NCBI RefSeq assembly: GCF_900114845.1
Contig: NZ_FOUK01000003.1
Coordinates: forward strand, 496,001-560,000
Length of the DNA: 64,000 bases
Direction: 5' to 3'
DNA from: Pimelobacter simplex
GTDB lineage: Bacteria; Actinomycetota; Actinomycetes; Propionibacteriales; Nocardioidaceae
The notes beneath the pieces were generated by a model, which was given only the letters and a program-made list of their open reading frames with translations, did not search any database and was not told where the DNA came from. Shown in pieces: positions 24,195-32,969 of this stretch. Numbering within the stretch: the first letter of the stretch is position 1; every line of letters begins with the position of its first letter. A program made the position numbers and the translations under genes.

Positions 24195-24226
24195 CGCCCC
24201 GTCCCGGTCGAGACCGGGACGGGGCG
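24195..24226. terminator. 15-bp perfect hairpin in a gene-free stretch
   Basis: CGCCCCGTCCCGGTC (24195-24209) pairs with GACCGGGACGGGGCG (24212-24226). It lies in the 495-bp gene-free region 23846-24340 and could end transcription of the minus-strand gene at 24341. Nothing else was recognised in this stretch. Confidence 0.5.
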
Positions 24227-24340
24227 TCGCCGCGCCCGGCGAGTGTGGGGTCCGTCGGGCGCGTGTGGTTGGGGAACCGCTGGCGAGGTTAGTAGGTCCG
24301 GGTGGTCCGCCGTGGGGAAATGGCGGAGATCATCCGCGGA

Positions 24341-24763
24341 TCACTCGGGGCGGTCCTGCGGGTCCGGTTCGGCGGGCGGCTCGGCTGCCCGCGGGTACGT
24401 CGTGGCGCGCGGCTCGTGCTGCGGCGGCGGCACCTGGGAGCGGCGGATCGCGACGAAGACCGCCGCGCCGACCGCGCCGAGACCGGCGAGCAGCAGGAGC
24501 TTGCGGCGCTTCCCGTGGCCGTGGCTGGGCAGCCGGTCGGAGACCGCGTCGGGCAGCCGGTCGACGACCGGGTCGGGGATGCGGTCGGCGAGGGCGCCGG
24601 CCAGCTGGGCCCCCTTCTCGCGGGTGAGCGTGCGGCTCTTCTCGATCAGCGGTGGCGTCTTCTCGACGACGGCGTGCGCTGCGGACTCGATGCTCGGCGA
24701 CACGGCGTCGACGAGGTCCCTCAGCTCGTCAGCGAGGTCCTGCGCGGTGCTCGTGCGGTGCAT
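24341..24763 (-). CDS. Single-pass membrane protein, unknown
   Basis: This is a 140-residue protein from ATG 24763 with GAGGAGCC upstream. Residues 1-85 are an amphipathic helical part (VDAVSPSIESAAHAVVEKTPPLIEKS). One membrane segment lies near 90-107 (KLLLLAGLGAVGAAVFVAI) with basic residues before it, and the tail is Pro-rich and cytosolic or surface-exposed. It resembles small actinobacterial envelope-stress proteins in layout, but no family is claimed. Confidence 0.7.
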   Translation of the reverse strand: MHRTSTAQDLADELRDLVDAVSPSIESAAHAVVEKTPPLIEKSRTLTREKGAQLAGALADRIPDPVVDRLPDAVSDRLPSHGHGKRRKLLLLAGLGAVGAAVFVAIRRSQVPPPQHEPRATTYPRAAEPPAEPDPQDRPE

Positions 24764-24859
24764 GGTGGCTCCTCCTCGGATCAGGTTCGCCACGTCAGTA
24801 CCCGTTCGCCGGGAACCAACCCCGCCGCCCGGCACCTCTCTGCCGCCGCGCCAGCCGCA

Positions 24860-25039
24860 CTAGCCGCGCGGGCGGACGACGTCCGAGGAGCACTCGTGGC
24901 AGCGGACCCGCAGCTCGCCGCGCTCGGGCGGCTCCCCGAGCCGGCGCCGGTGCCAGCGCGACTGCTCCGTGCGCCGGAAGCACCGCGGACACCAGTCGTG
25001 CCGCACCCATGGTCCGTAAAGTCCGAAGTCCTTCCCCAT
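24860..25039 (-). CDS. Small Zn-ribbon protein
   Basis: This is a 59-residue product from ATG 25039. WCPRCFRRTEQ (Cys17, Cys20) and RCHECSSDV form two CxxC knuckles around a basic linker rich in Arg and His. The frame is closed at both ends, and the Cys spacing argues that it is real. It stands alone between the K+ channel and the membrane protein genes. Function unknown. Confidence 0.6.
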   Translation of the reverse strand: MGKDFGLYGPWVRHDWCPRCFRRTEQSRWHRRRLGEPPERGELRVRCHECSSDVVRPRG

Positions 25040-25207
25040 GCCGGCAACCCTGCCGGACCAGACGTCGGATGTCGCGCCGCGCCACCCGCGTGCGGGCGTG
25101 TCGCGGCCAGGTCTGCACGATCGTCGCGGACCGGACTAGTTCGACCGGGCCAGGGACCATGGCCAACGTCCCGGCCTGTCCCGGGGCGGGTCCCGGGCGG
25201 GCGCGGG

Positions 25208-26323
25208 TCAGTCCTCGTCGGCGGCGAAGTCCTCGTTGTGGGTGCCGGGGCGCGGCGCCCAGGGCAGCTCCTTCGCCGGCCGGACGACGACCAGCCGGTC
25301 GCCGCGCGCGAGCAGGGTCACGACCGGGTCGAAGTAGCGGTAGACCCGGTCGTCGCGCACCACGGCGATGACCTGGTCGGGCAGCGACTGCGGCGGGCGG
25401 CCGACCTCGTTGACGAGCAGCTCGCGCTCGGCGACCTCGAGGCCCTCGCCGTAGGTGAGCAGGTCCTCCATCACGCTGCCGAGCGTCGGCGAGAGCGTCG
25501 AGAGGCCCAGCAGGCGGCCGACCGCGTCGGAGGACGTGATCACCGAGTCGGCGCCCGACTGGCGCATCAGCGGCGCGTTCTCCTGCTCGCTGACGGCGGC
25601 GACGATCCAAGCGTCGGGGTTGAGCTGGCGCACGGTGAGCGCGGCGAGCACGTTGGAGTCGTCGCGGCCGGTCGTGATGATCACCTGGTCGGCGTCCGCG
25701 ACCCCCGCGCGCGTCAGGACGCCGCGACGGGTGGCGTCGCCCGTGACGACGGCGAGCTGGTCGGCGTGGGCGTCGGCGAGCGCGACCGGGCTCGGGTCGA
25801 CGACGACGACGCGCTCGCGGTCGAGACCGTTGTTGACGAGCGTCTCGACGGCGCTGCGGCCCTTGGTCCCGTAGCCGATCACGACGACGTGGTGTCCCAT
25901 GTTCTTCCTCCAGCGGGTGATCCGGAACATCTCGCGGCCGCGTTGGGCCAGCACCTCGAGGGTGGTGCCGATCAACAGGACGAGGAATGCGATGCGGGCG
26001 GGGGTGATGATGAAGGCGTTGACCAGCCGGGCGCCGTCGCTGACCGGCGTCACGTCGCCGTACCCGGTCGTGCTCAGGGTGACGGTCGTGTAGTAGATCG
26101 CGTCGACCAGGGTGATCTCGCCGTTGGGGTTCGCCGCGGTCGCCGGGTCGCCGCCGTCGCGGTAGCCGTGCCGGTCGAGGTAGACGAGCAGCACGGTGCC
26201 GACCAGGATGCCCAGCGCCATCAGCAGCCGGCGGCCCAGCTGCCACCACGGCGAGCGCGCCCGCTCGGGCAGGGCGACCTGTCCCGCCGAGCGGGTCTCC
26301 CCCAGTCGCGTCATGTCGGCCAC
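25208..26323 (-). CDS. Two-TM potassium channel with RCK/TrkA-N domain
   Basis: This is a 371-residue protein. Membrane helices near residues 32-49 and 103-122 flank the pore helix and selectivity filter TTGYGD (85-90). An RCK domain follows, with the Rossmann motif VVVIGYGTKGRSA (146-158), Asp in VVVDPSP, and a C-terminal RCK-C part. It should pass K+ under control of a bound nucleotide or ion. An external loop with GDPATAANPNGE between TM1 and pore is longer than in KcsA. It lies 10 bp downstream of the BrkB-like gene. Confidence 0.9.
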   Translation of the reverse strand: MADMTRLGETRSAGQVALPERARSPWWQLGRRLLMALGILVGTVLLVYLDRHGYRDGGDPATAANPNGEITLVDAIYYTTVTLSTTGYGDVTPVSDGARLVNAFIITPARIAFLVLLIGTTLEVLAQRGREMFRITRWRKNMGHHVVVIGYGTKGRSAVETLVNNGLDRERVVVVDPSPVALADAHADQLAVVTGDATRRGVLTRAGVADADQVIITTGRDDSNVLAALTVRQLNPDAWIVAAVSEQENAPLMRQSGADSVITSSDAVGRLLGLSTLSPTLGSVMEDLLTYGEGLEVAERELLVNEVGRPPQSLPDQVIAVVRDDRVYRYFDPVVTLLARGDRLVVVRPAKELPWAPRPGTHNEDFAADED

Positions 26324-26333
26324 GGCCGCGAAC

Positions 26334-27290
26334 CTACTCCACCGGCGCCGGGTTGCGCCGCAGCAGGCGGCTCACCAGCTCGCGGCGCGCCCGTTGCGTC
26401 GTCTCCTGGGGGAAGACCTCGTCGAACGCGGCGTTGACGCCGGCGCCGATGAGCACGGCGAGCGCGGCGATGTAGAGCCACACCAGGATGGCGATCGGGG
26501 CGGCCAGCGGCCCGTAGATGGAGTGCGAGTCCTGGGCGGTCACGGTCAGCACCCAGCGCAGGAGGTAGGAGCCGAGGACCCAGCTCACCAGCGAGAACGT
26601 CGCACCCGGCAGGTTGAAGCTCCAGTTGGTCCGCACCGGCACCGACACGTGGTAGAGCGTGGCCAGGAAGCAGATGCAGATCACCACGATGAGCGGCCAG
26701 TAGAAGCCCATCAGGAACTCGGCGCGGTTGGGCAGCCAGGTCCGGACCAGCTTGGGCCCGGCCACCACCAGCGGCAGCGTGACCGCCCCCGTGACGACGG
26801 CGAGGATGTAGAGCAGGAACGACAGAGCCCGGGTCTTGACGATCCCCCGGTGCCCGCCGAGCCCGTGCATGATCGTGATGGTGTCGACGAAGACGTTGAG
26901 CGCCCGCGAGCCCGACCACAGCGCGAGCACGAAGCCGAGCGAGATGACGTCGAAGCGGCCGCCGTCGAGCACGTCGTTCATGGTCGGCTTGATGACCGTG
27001 TTGACGGCCGTGTCGGTCAGGAAGCGCGAGAAGAGGTCGAGCACCGCACGGCGGACCTCGTCGACCTGGGCCGCGGTGAAGTGCTCGGTCACGTAGCCGA
27101 CGCCACCGGCGAGGGCGAAGATCAGCGGCGGCACCGAGACGACGGCGAAGAACGCGCCCTCGGCCGCGAGGCCGGTGACGCGGTACTTCAGGCAGGACCG
27201 GACTGTCGTGACGATCAGCCGCCACAGCAGGTGGCCCGCCCGCCTCGGCCACGACGCGCCCGGGTCACCGGTCCCGGGAGCGTCAGCCAT
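26334..27290 (-). CDS. YihY/BrkB-family membrane protein
   Basis: This 318-residue protein has six hydrophobic segments. Motifs LAAEGAFFAVVSVPPLIFAL, FVLALWSGSRALNVFVDTI and GAWLYIAALAVLIGAGVNA-like APIAILVWLYIAALAVLIGAGVNA are those of the BrkB/YihY family. Despite the old name ribonuclease BN, the family is membrane-embedded with unclear function, possibly in envelope transport. The first gene of a likely two-gene unit with the K+ channel. Confidence 0.85.
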   Translation of the reverse strand: MADAPGTGDPGASWPRRAGHLLWRLIVTTVRSCLKYRVTGLAAEGAFFAVVSVPPLIFALAGGVGYVTEHFTAAQVDEVRRAVLDLFSRFLTDTAVNTVIKPTMNDVLDGGRFDVISLGFVLALWSGSRALNVFVDTITIMHGLGGHRGIVKTRALSFLLYILAVVTGAVTLPLVVAGPKLVRTWLPNRAEFLMGFYWPLIVVICICFLATLYHVSVPVRTNWSFNLPGATFSLVSWVLGSYLLRWVLTVTAQDSHSIYGPLAAPIAILVWLYIAALAVLIGAGVNAAFDEVFPQETTQRARRELVSRLLRRNPAPVE

Positions 27291-27331
27291 GGCGTCACGC
27301 TATCCGTACGGGGCCGGTGACCCGGGGAACC

Positions 27332-28726
27332 TCAGCGTGAGGCGCCCGTCACCGCGAGACCGGGCTCGCGCTCCTGGACGTCGTCGTCGGTGGTCGCGGC
27401 GGCCGCGGGGAGCGGGTGCTCGTCGACCATCGTGGTCTCGTCGAACGGGTCCGCGCCGGACAGCACCCGGTCGAGCCGGTCCCGGTCGAGGCTGCCGGTC
27501 CAGTGGCCGACCAGGACGGTGCCCACGGCGTTGCCGGCGAAGTTGGTCAGCGCCCGGGCCTCGGACATGAACCGGTCGATGCCGACGATGAGCCCGACGC
27601 CGTCGACCAGCTCGGGCCGGTGCGACTGGAGCCCGCCGGCCAGGACGGCCATGCCGGAGCCGGTGACGCCGGCCGCGCCCTTGGCGGCGATCATCATGAA
27701 CAGCAGGAGCGAGACCTGCTCGCCGACGGCGAGCGGGCTGCCGACCGCCTCGGCGATGAAGATCGAGGCCATGGTCAGGTAGATCGCGGTGCCGTCGAGG
27801 TTGAACGAGTAGCCCGTCGGGATGACGACGCCCACGGTGGTCTTGTCGACGCCGGCGTGCTCGAGCTTCGCGATCGCCCGGGGCAGCGCGGACTCCGAGG
27901 AGGACGTCGCCAGGATCAGCAGGAACTCGCGGCCCAGGTAGCGCAGCAGCGCGAAGATGTTGATGCCGGTGGCCAGCTTGAGGAGCGCGCCGAGCACGAC
28001 GAAGACGAACAGCAGGCAGGTGACGTAGAACCCGATCATCAGCACGGCGAGGCTCTTGAGCGCGTCGACGCCGCCCTGGCCGGTCACGGCCGCCATCGCG
28101 CCGAACGCACCGACCGGCGCGACCCACATGATCATGGCGAGCAGCCGGAAGACGAGGCGCTGCAGGTGGCCCACGACGGTGAGGACGGGGGCGCCGACCG
28201 CGCCCATCCGCTGGAGCGCGAAGCCGACGAGCAGGGCGACGAAGAGCGTCTGCAGCACGCTGCCGCTGGTGAACGCGCTGAAGAGCGACGTCGGGATGAT
28301 CCCCAGCAGGAAGGCCGTGGTGTCGGCGTGGCCCTCGGCCGCCTTCGCCTGGGCGGTCGCGGCCGCCTGCTCGGTGATGTGCAGGCCGTCGCCGGGGTGG
28401 AGCAGGTTGCCGACCACCATGCCGATGGTCAGCGCGACCGTCGACATCAGCAGGAAGTACCCGAGCGCCATGCCGCCGACCCGGCCGACCTTGGCCGCGC
28501 TGGCGACCGAGCCGACGCCCAGCACGATCGTGCAGAAGATGATCGGCTGGATCATCATCTTGATGAGGTTCACGAAGCCCTCGCCGAGCGGCTTCAGCTC
28601 GACCGCGAAGCCCGGGAAGAGCAGGCCGGTCGCGATGCCGAGCAGCACCGCGCCGATCACCGCGAGGTACAGGTAGTGGGTGCGCGCGCCCTGCCGGGCT
28701 GCGCTCGCCGTGCTGGTGGTGCCCAT
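27332..28726 (-). CDS. dctA: C4-dicarboxylate transporter DctA
   Basis: This 464-residue protein belongs to the DAACS (glutamate/dicarboxylate:cation symporter) family. ATG 28726 has AGGAGGAAC just upstream. Key signatures are ATSSSESALPRAI (hairpin HP1), GYSFNLDGTAIYLTMASIFIAEA-type TM7 and AAKGAAGVTGSG (HP2). It should import succinate, fumarate and malate with protons or sodium. A CitA/DcuS-like sensor kinase and its regulator are encoded divergently, the common arrangement for induced dicarboxylate uptake. Confidence 0.9.
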   Translation of the reverse strand: MGTTSTASAARQGARTHYLYLAVIGAVLLGIATGLLFPGFAVELKPLGEGFVNLIKMMIQPIIFCTIVLGVGSVASAAKVGRVGGMALGYFLLMSTVALTIGMVVGNLLHPGDGLHITEQAAATAQAKAAEGHADTTAFLLGIIPTSLFSAFTSGSVLQTLFVALLVGFALQRMGAVGAPVLTVVGHLQRLVFRLLAMIMWVAPVGAFGAMAAVTGQGGVDALKSLAVLMIGFYVTCLLFVFVVLGALLKLATGINIFALLRYLGREFLLILATSSSESALPRAIAKLEHAGVDKTTVGVVIPTGYSFNLDGTAIYLTMASIFIAEAVGSPLAVGEQVSLLLFMMIAAKGAAGVTGSGMAVLAGGLQSHRPELVDGVGLIVGIDRFMSEARALTNFAGNAVGTVLVGHWTGSLDRDRLDRVLSGADPFDETTMVDEHPLPAAAATTDDDVQEREPGLAVTGASR

Positions 28727-28774
28727 GGTTCCTCCTGGTCCGGGCTGGGGTTCTCCGCAACTGTGCGACCGGGA

Positions 28775-28826
28775 GTGACCACCGTCACCGTTGTGTTCGT
28801 TGAGTTCGTGACGGGCGCCACAACGG
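28775..28826. promoter_or_regulatory. Candidate response-regulator sites between dctA and the kinase gene
   Basis: CCGTTGTG (28788-28795) and CACAACGG (28819-28826) are perfect inverted copies with centres 31 bp apart, three helical turns. GTGAC-CACC-GTCAC at 28775-28788 is a second inverted repeat. They lie in the 139-bp divergent intergenic region, where the CitB-type regulator would be expected to bind. Confidence 0.45.
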
Positions 28827-28865
28827 CTCCCCCGAAGCGCGGCCCCGGTGGGCGACAATGAGGAC

Positions 28866-30455
28866 GTGCGCCTGCCCCGTCCGTTCCGCGACGCCCCCGT
28901 CGCCCGGCAGGTGCTGCTCCTCCAGGTCGGGCTGGTCCTGCTGCTCGTGCTGACCGGCATCCTGATGGCGTCGTACGACGCGCGCCGCGACTCGCGCAGC
29001 CGGGCGACCCAGCGCGCCGTCGCAGTCGCCCAGACCGTCGCCGACTCCCCCACCGTCCGTGCCGCGCTGCGCTCCGGCGACCCGACGGCGACCCTTCAGC
29101 CGTGGACCGAGGAGGTCCGCCGCGACACCGACACCGACTTCGTCGTCGTGATGGGACTCGACCGCACCCGCTACACCCACCCCGACCCGAGCCAGATCGG
29201 CGGGAGGTTCGTCGGCGACCTGGGCGATGCGCCGCAGGGCACGGTGTTCACCCAGCAGTACACGGGCACGCTCGGCCCGTCGGTGCGCACCGTCGTCCCC
29301 GTGCGCGACGGCGGGCAGGTCGTCGCGCTCGTCTCCGTCGGCATCCGGGTCAGCGACATCAACCGGGGACTGCGCCGCGACGTCACCGTGATCGGGCTCG
29401 TCGGCGGCGCGCTGCTGCTCGTCGCGCTCGCCGGCGCGTGGCTGCTGGGCCGGCGGGTGCACCGGGTCACCCACGGCCTGGGCGAGCAGGAGCTGGCCCG
29501 GATGTACGAGTACTACTCGGCGGTCCTCCACTCGGTGCGCGAGGGCCTGCTGCTGCTCGACGGCGCGGGCCGGGTCCAGCTCGTCAACGACGAGGCGCGC
29601 CGGCTGCTCGCGCTCCCCGACGACGTCCTCGGCACCGCGATCGAGGACCTGGGCCTCGCCCCGGCGCTCGTCGCCGCCGCTCGCGGGCGGACGGCGGAGT
29701 CCGACGACCTCTACCTGGCCGGTGAGCGGATCCTCGTCGTCTCGTCGGCGCCCGCCCGCTGGAACGGCCGGGACGTCGGCTCCGTCGTGACGCTGCGCGA
29801 CCACACCGAGCTGCGGTCGGTGACCGGCGAGCTCGAGGTCGTCCGGCGGCTGACCGAGTCGCTGCGCTCGCAGAACCACGAGTCGGCGAACCGGCTGCAC
29901 ACGGTCGTGTCCTTGATCGAGATGGGCCGGCCCGACGACGCGGTCGCCTTCGCCACCGACGAGCTCCACCTCGCCCAGCTCCTCACCGACCGGGTGGTGG
30001 GCGCGGTCGACGACCCGGTCGTCGCCGCGCTGCTGCTCGGCAAGTCGGCCGAGGCCGCCGAGCACGGCGTCGACCTGCGGATCTCCGGCGAGCTGCCGCC
30101 CGGCAGCGGCGTCCCGCCGCGCGACCTGGTGACCGTCCTGGGCAACCTGGTCGACAATGCCTTCGACGCGGTCGCCGCGAGCGAGCCGCGCCAGGTCGAG
30201 GTCCGGCTCTCCGGCGACGGCACCGCCCTCACCGTTCAGGTCGGCGACAGCGGCCCGGGCCTCGACGACGCCGCGATCGCGCGCGTGCTCGACCGGGGCT
30301 GGACGACGAAGGCCCAGCCCGGCACCGGCCGCGGCCTGGGCCTGGCGCTCGTCGGCCAGGTGGCGCGCCGGCACGGCGGGGACGTCGCGATCGGGCGCTC
30401 GGCGCTCGGCGGCGCCGAGTTCACGGTCACCCTGCGCACGGAGGCCGGGCGATGA
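28866..30455 (+). CDS. CitA/DcuS-type sensor histidine kinase
   Basis: This is a 529-residue protein from GTG 28866 (GTG 28848 possible). TM1 lies near 17-37, an extracytoplasmic Cache/PAS domain at about 40-170 contains the TRYTHPDPSQIGGRF motif of dicarboxylate/citrate sensors, and TM2 is near 175-194. A cytoplasmic PAS spans about 215-315. The phosphorylated His338 is in SQNHESANRLHT, the N box around 427-431, and the G boxes DSGPG and GRGLGLAL at 461-495. It should sense dicarboxylates and phosphorylate the overlapping regulator. Confidence 0.9.
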   Translation: MRLPRPFRDAPVARQVLLLQVGLVLLLVLTGILMASYDARRDSRSRATQRAVAVAQTVADSPTVRAALRSGDPTATLQPWTEEVRRDTDTDFVVVMGLDRTRYTHPDPSQIGGRFVGDLGDAPQGTVFTQQYTGTLGPSVRTVVPVRDGGQVVALVSVGIRVSDINRGLRRDVTVIGLVGGALLLVALAGAWLLGRRVHRVTHGLGEQELARMYEYYSAVLHSVREGLLLLDGAGRVQLVNDEARRLLALPDDVLGTAIEDLGLAPALVAAARGRTAESDDLYLAGERILVVSSAPARWNGRDVGSVVTLRDHTELRSVTGELEVVRRLTESLRSQNHESANRLHTVVSLIEMGRPDDAVAFATDELHLAQLLTDRVVGAVDDPVVAALLLGKSAEAAEHGVDLRISGELPPGSGVPPRDLVTVLGNLVDNAFDAVAASEPRQVEVRLSGDGTALTVQVGDSGPGLDDAAIARVLDRGWTTKAQPGTGRGLGLALVGQVARRHGGDVAIGRSALGGAEFTVTLRTEAGR

Positions 30456-31144
30456 CGGTGCGGGTCCTCGTCGTCGAGGACGAGGCGCTGGCCGCCGAGG
30501 CGCACGCGTCGTACGTCGACCGGGTCGGCGGCTTCACGCTCGCCGGCGTCGCGCGCTCGGCACGCGAGGCCGCGCGGGCCCTCGACGCCGCGCGGGACGC
30601 GGGCGCGCCCATCGACCTCGTCCTGCTCGACCTCAACCTGCCCGACGGGCACGGCCTGGGCCTGCTCGCCGGGCTGCGCAGCGCCGGCCACCACTGCGAC
30701 GTCATCGCAGTCACCGCGGCGCGCGACACCCAGGTGGTCCGACAGGCCGTCGGCCAGGGGGTCGCCCTCTACCTGCTCAAGCCGTTCACGTTCGCGACCT
30801 TCCGCGCCAAGCTCGAGCAGTACGCCGACTACCGCGCCCAGCTCGCCGCCGCGCCCGCCGAGGTCGTCCAGGACGAGGTGGACCGGCTGCTGGGCTCGCT
30901 GCGTCCCACGGCCGGCACCCCGCTGCCCAAGGGGATGAGCGCCGAGACGCTGCGCGCCGTCACGACCGCGCTGCGCGAGGCCGCAGGCGACCTGTCGGCG
31001 AGCGAGGTCGCCGAGGTGATCGGCAGCTCCCGGGTGACCGCGCGGCGCTACCTCGAGCACCTCGCGGACCAGGGCCTGGCCGACCGCCGGGCCCGCTACC
31101 GCGGGGTCGGCGGCCGACCGGAGGTGGCCTACACCTGGCGCTGA
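30452..31144 (+). CDS. CitB/DcuR-type response regulator
   Basis: This 230-residue protein overlaps the kinase by ATGA. The receiver domain has Glu9/Asp10, the acceptor Asp60 in VLLDLNLPDG, Thr88 and Lys110 in LLKPF. The C-terminal HTH (ASEVAEVIGSSRVTARRYLEHL) is of the CitB/DcuR kind. It probably activates divergent dctA on dicarboxylates. Its stop lies 1 bp from the convergent glyA stop. Confidence 0.9.
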   Translation: MTVRVLVVEDEALAAEAHASYVDRVGGFTLAGVARSAREAARALDAARDAGAPIDLVLLDLNLPDGHGLGLLAGLRSAGHHCDVIAVTAARDTQVVRQAVGQGVALYLLKPFTFATFRAKLEQYADYRAQLAAAPAEVVQDEVDRLLGSLRPTAGTPLPKGMSAETLRAVTTALREAAGDLSASEVAEVIGSSRVTARRYLEHLADQGLADRRARYRGVGGRPEVAYTWR

Positions 31145-31145
31145 C

Positions 31146-32597
31146 TCAGGCCAGGTCGAGACCCGGGTAGAGCGGGTGCTTGTCGAGCAGCTCGGCCGAG
31201 CGGGCCCGGACCTTGTCGGCCACCCCGTCGCCGAGGACGTACGACGCCTTCGACGGCGCGCCCGCGGACGTCGTCCCGGCCTGGGTGTTCTGGAGCACCT
31301 CGACGATGAGGTCGGCGACCGCGTCGAACTCGTCGGCACCGAAGCCGCGGCTGGTCAGCGCCGGCGTGCCGACCCGGATGCCCGAGGTGTACCAGGCGCC
31401 GTTGGGGTCGGCCGGGACCGAGTTGCGGTTGGTGACCACGCCGGCGTCGAGCAGCGCCGACTCGGCCTGGCGGCCGGTCAGCCCGAACGAGCTGACGTCG
31501 AGCAGCACGATGTGGTTGTCGGTGCCGTCGGTGACGAGCTTGGTGCCGCGCTTCATCAGGCCCTCGGCCAGCGTCTGCGCGTTGTCGGCGATGTTCTGCG
31601 CGTAGGTCTGGAACTCGGGGGTCCGCGCCTCGGCGAACGCCACGGCCTTCGCCGCCATCACGTGCGAGAGCGGGCCACCGAGGACCATCGGGCAGCCGCG
31701 GTCGACGCTCGGGGCGTACTCCTCGGTGGCCAGGATGAAGCCGCCGCGCGGGCCGCGCAGCGACTTGTGCGAGGTCGAGGTGACGACGTGGGCGTGGGGC
31801 ACCGGGTCCTCGTCGCCTGTGAACACCTTGCCGGCGACCAGACCGGCGAAGTGGGCCATGTCGACCATGAGGGTGGCGCCGACCTCGTCGGCGATCTCGC
31901 GCATCTTGGCGAAGTTCACCCGGCGCGGGTACGCCGAGTAGCCGGCGACCAGGATGAGCGGCTTGAACTCCTTGGCCTTGGCCCGCAGCGCGTCGTAGTC
32001 GACGAGCCCGGTGGCCGGGTCGGTGCCGTACTGGTTCTGGTGGAACATCTTGCCGCTGATGTTCGGGCGGAACCCGTGGGTCAGGTGGCCGCCCGCGTCG
32101 AGGCTCATGCCGAGCAGGCGCTGGTTGCCGAGCGCGGCCCGCAGCTTCTCCCAGTCGGCCTCGGACAGGTCGTTCATGTTCTTCACGCCGGCGTCGGTGA
32201 GCCAGGGGCCCTCGACCCGGTGGGCCAGGATCGCCCAGTAGGCCGTCAGGTTGGCGTCGATGCCGGAGTGCGGCTGGACGTAGGCGTACTCGGCACCGAA
32301 CAGCTCGCGCGCGTGCTCGGCGGCGAGCGACTCGACGGTGTCGACGTTCTGGCAGCCGGCGTAGAAGCGGTGACCGACGGTTCCCTCGGCGTACTTGTCG
32401 CTGAACCAGGTGCCCATGGTCAGCAGGACGGCCGGCGAGGCGTAGTTCTCGCTGGCGATCAGCTTGAGCGAGGCCCGCTGGTCGGCCAGCTCCTGGCGGG
32501 TCGCCGCGGCGACCCGGGGCTCGACGGAGGCGATGACCTCGAGGGCCTGGTTGTAGGCGCTGCTGACGAGCCCGCCGTTCAGGGAGTTGTCGCTCAT
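31146..32597 (-). CDS. glyA: Serine hydroxymethyltransferase
   Basis: This 483-residue protein starts at ATG 32597. The PLP lysine is Lys278 in [14 protein letters not shown]; Asp246 and His249 in VDMAHFAGL bind the cofactor. It makes glycine and methylene-tetrahydrofolate from serine. Relative to the 417-residue E. coli enzyme, it carries an insertion around residues 120-195 seen in many actinobacterial GlyA proteins. The gene stands alone, convergent with the two-component system. Confidence 0.95.
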   Translation of the reverse strand: MSDNSLNGGLVSSAYNQALEVIASVEPRVAAATRQELADQRASLKLIASENYASPAVLLTMGTWFSDKYAEGTVGHRFYAGCQNVDTVESLAAEHARELFGAEYAYVQPHSGIDANLTAYWAILAHRVEGPWLTDAGVKNMNDLSEADWEKLRAALGNQRLLGMSLDAGGHLTHGFRPNISGKMFHQNQYGTDPATGLVDYDALRAKAKEFKPLILVAGYSAYPRRVNFAKMREIADEVGATLMVDMAHFAGLVAGKVFTGDEDPVPHAHVVTSTSHKSLRGPRGGFILATEEYAPSVDRGCPMVLGGPLSHVMAAKAVAFAEARTPEFQTYAQNIADNAQTLAEGLMKRGTKLVTDGTDNHIVLLDVSSFGLTGRQAESALLDAGVVTNRNSVPADPNGAWYTSGIRVGTPALTSRGFGADEFDAVADLIVEVLQNTQAGTTSAGAPSKASYVLGDGVADKVRARSAELLDKHPLYPGLDLA

Positions 32598-32740
32598 GGC
32601 GCCCAGCGTAGTGCCGCTCGCTCGGCGCGTTCGCAGGCCCGGGTACGGCGTCCTGGCTGGCGTCGTGAGAGGCGCCGCCTGGTGTGACGTGCGTCGCAGC
32701 TCCCGCGGGATCGGGCGGGCCCGACCACCCTTCTGCCCAC

Positions 32741-32809
32741 ATCGTGAGACGCGAGTCCGGATCATGAGATTCGAGGTTGTGGACCAGGCGTCCGAGGGAT
32801 GAGACTCAT
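32741..32809 (+). promoter_or_regulatory. Candidate operator repeats upstream of the sulfite operon
   Basis: ATCGTGAGACGCGAG (32741-32755) and ATCATGAGATTCGAG (32761-32775) are direct repeats exactly 20 bp apart. A palindrome ATGAG-A-CTCAT follows at 32799-32809, just before the leader peptide. The spacing by two helical turns suggests a regulator site; the protein is not known from this window. The region 32598-32740 also holds the glyA promoter, where nothing distinct was seen. Confidence 0.4.
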
Positions 32810-32813
32810 TGAC

Positions 32814-32903
32814 ATGGTCACTGCTGCCACTCACGCGCACCTCGTGGTTCGACGCCACGTGGACTTCGGGCGCACGCGCAGCATGATGTGTTGGCCTCGC
32901 TGA
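32814..32903 (+). CDS. Leader peptide of the sulfite-assimilation operon
   Basis: This is a 29-residue frame from ATG 32814. Its core [19 protein letters not shown] matches the actinobacterial leader-peptide pattern (RRHVDLxRxxSxxC) found before sulfur genes. The Cys codon TGT lies four codons before the stop, so slow decoding in cysteine shortage could relieve attenuation of the reductase genes. The motif is seen; the control mechanism is inferred from such leaders. Confidence 0.7.
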   Translation: MVTAATHAHLVVRRHVDFGRTRSMMCWPR

Positions 32904-32969
32904 TCCCGCCGACACTCCCCCTCGACCGCGCGACTTCCCGCGCCCCTCAGCGAAGGACCTCCTCTCCGC

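Noticed and set aside
32598..32740. Glycine or SAM riboswitch before glyA or sirA
   Set aside because: No conserved riboswitch core could be recognised by eye.
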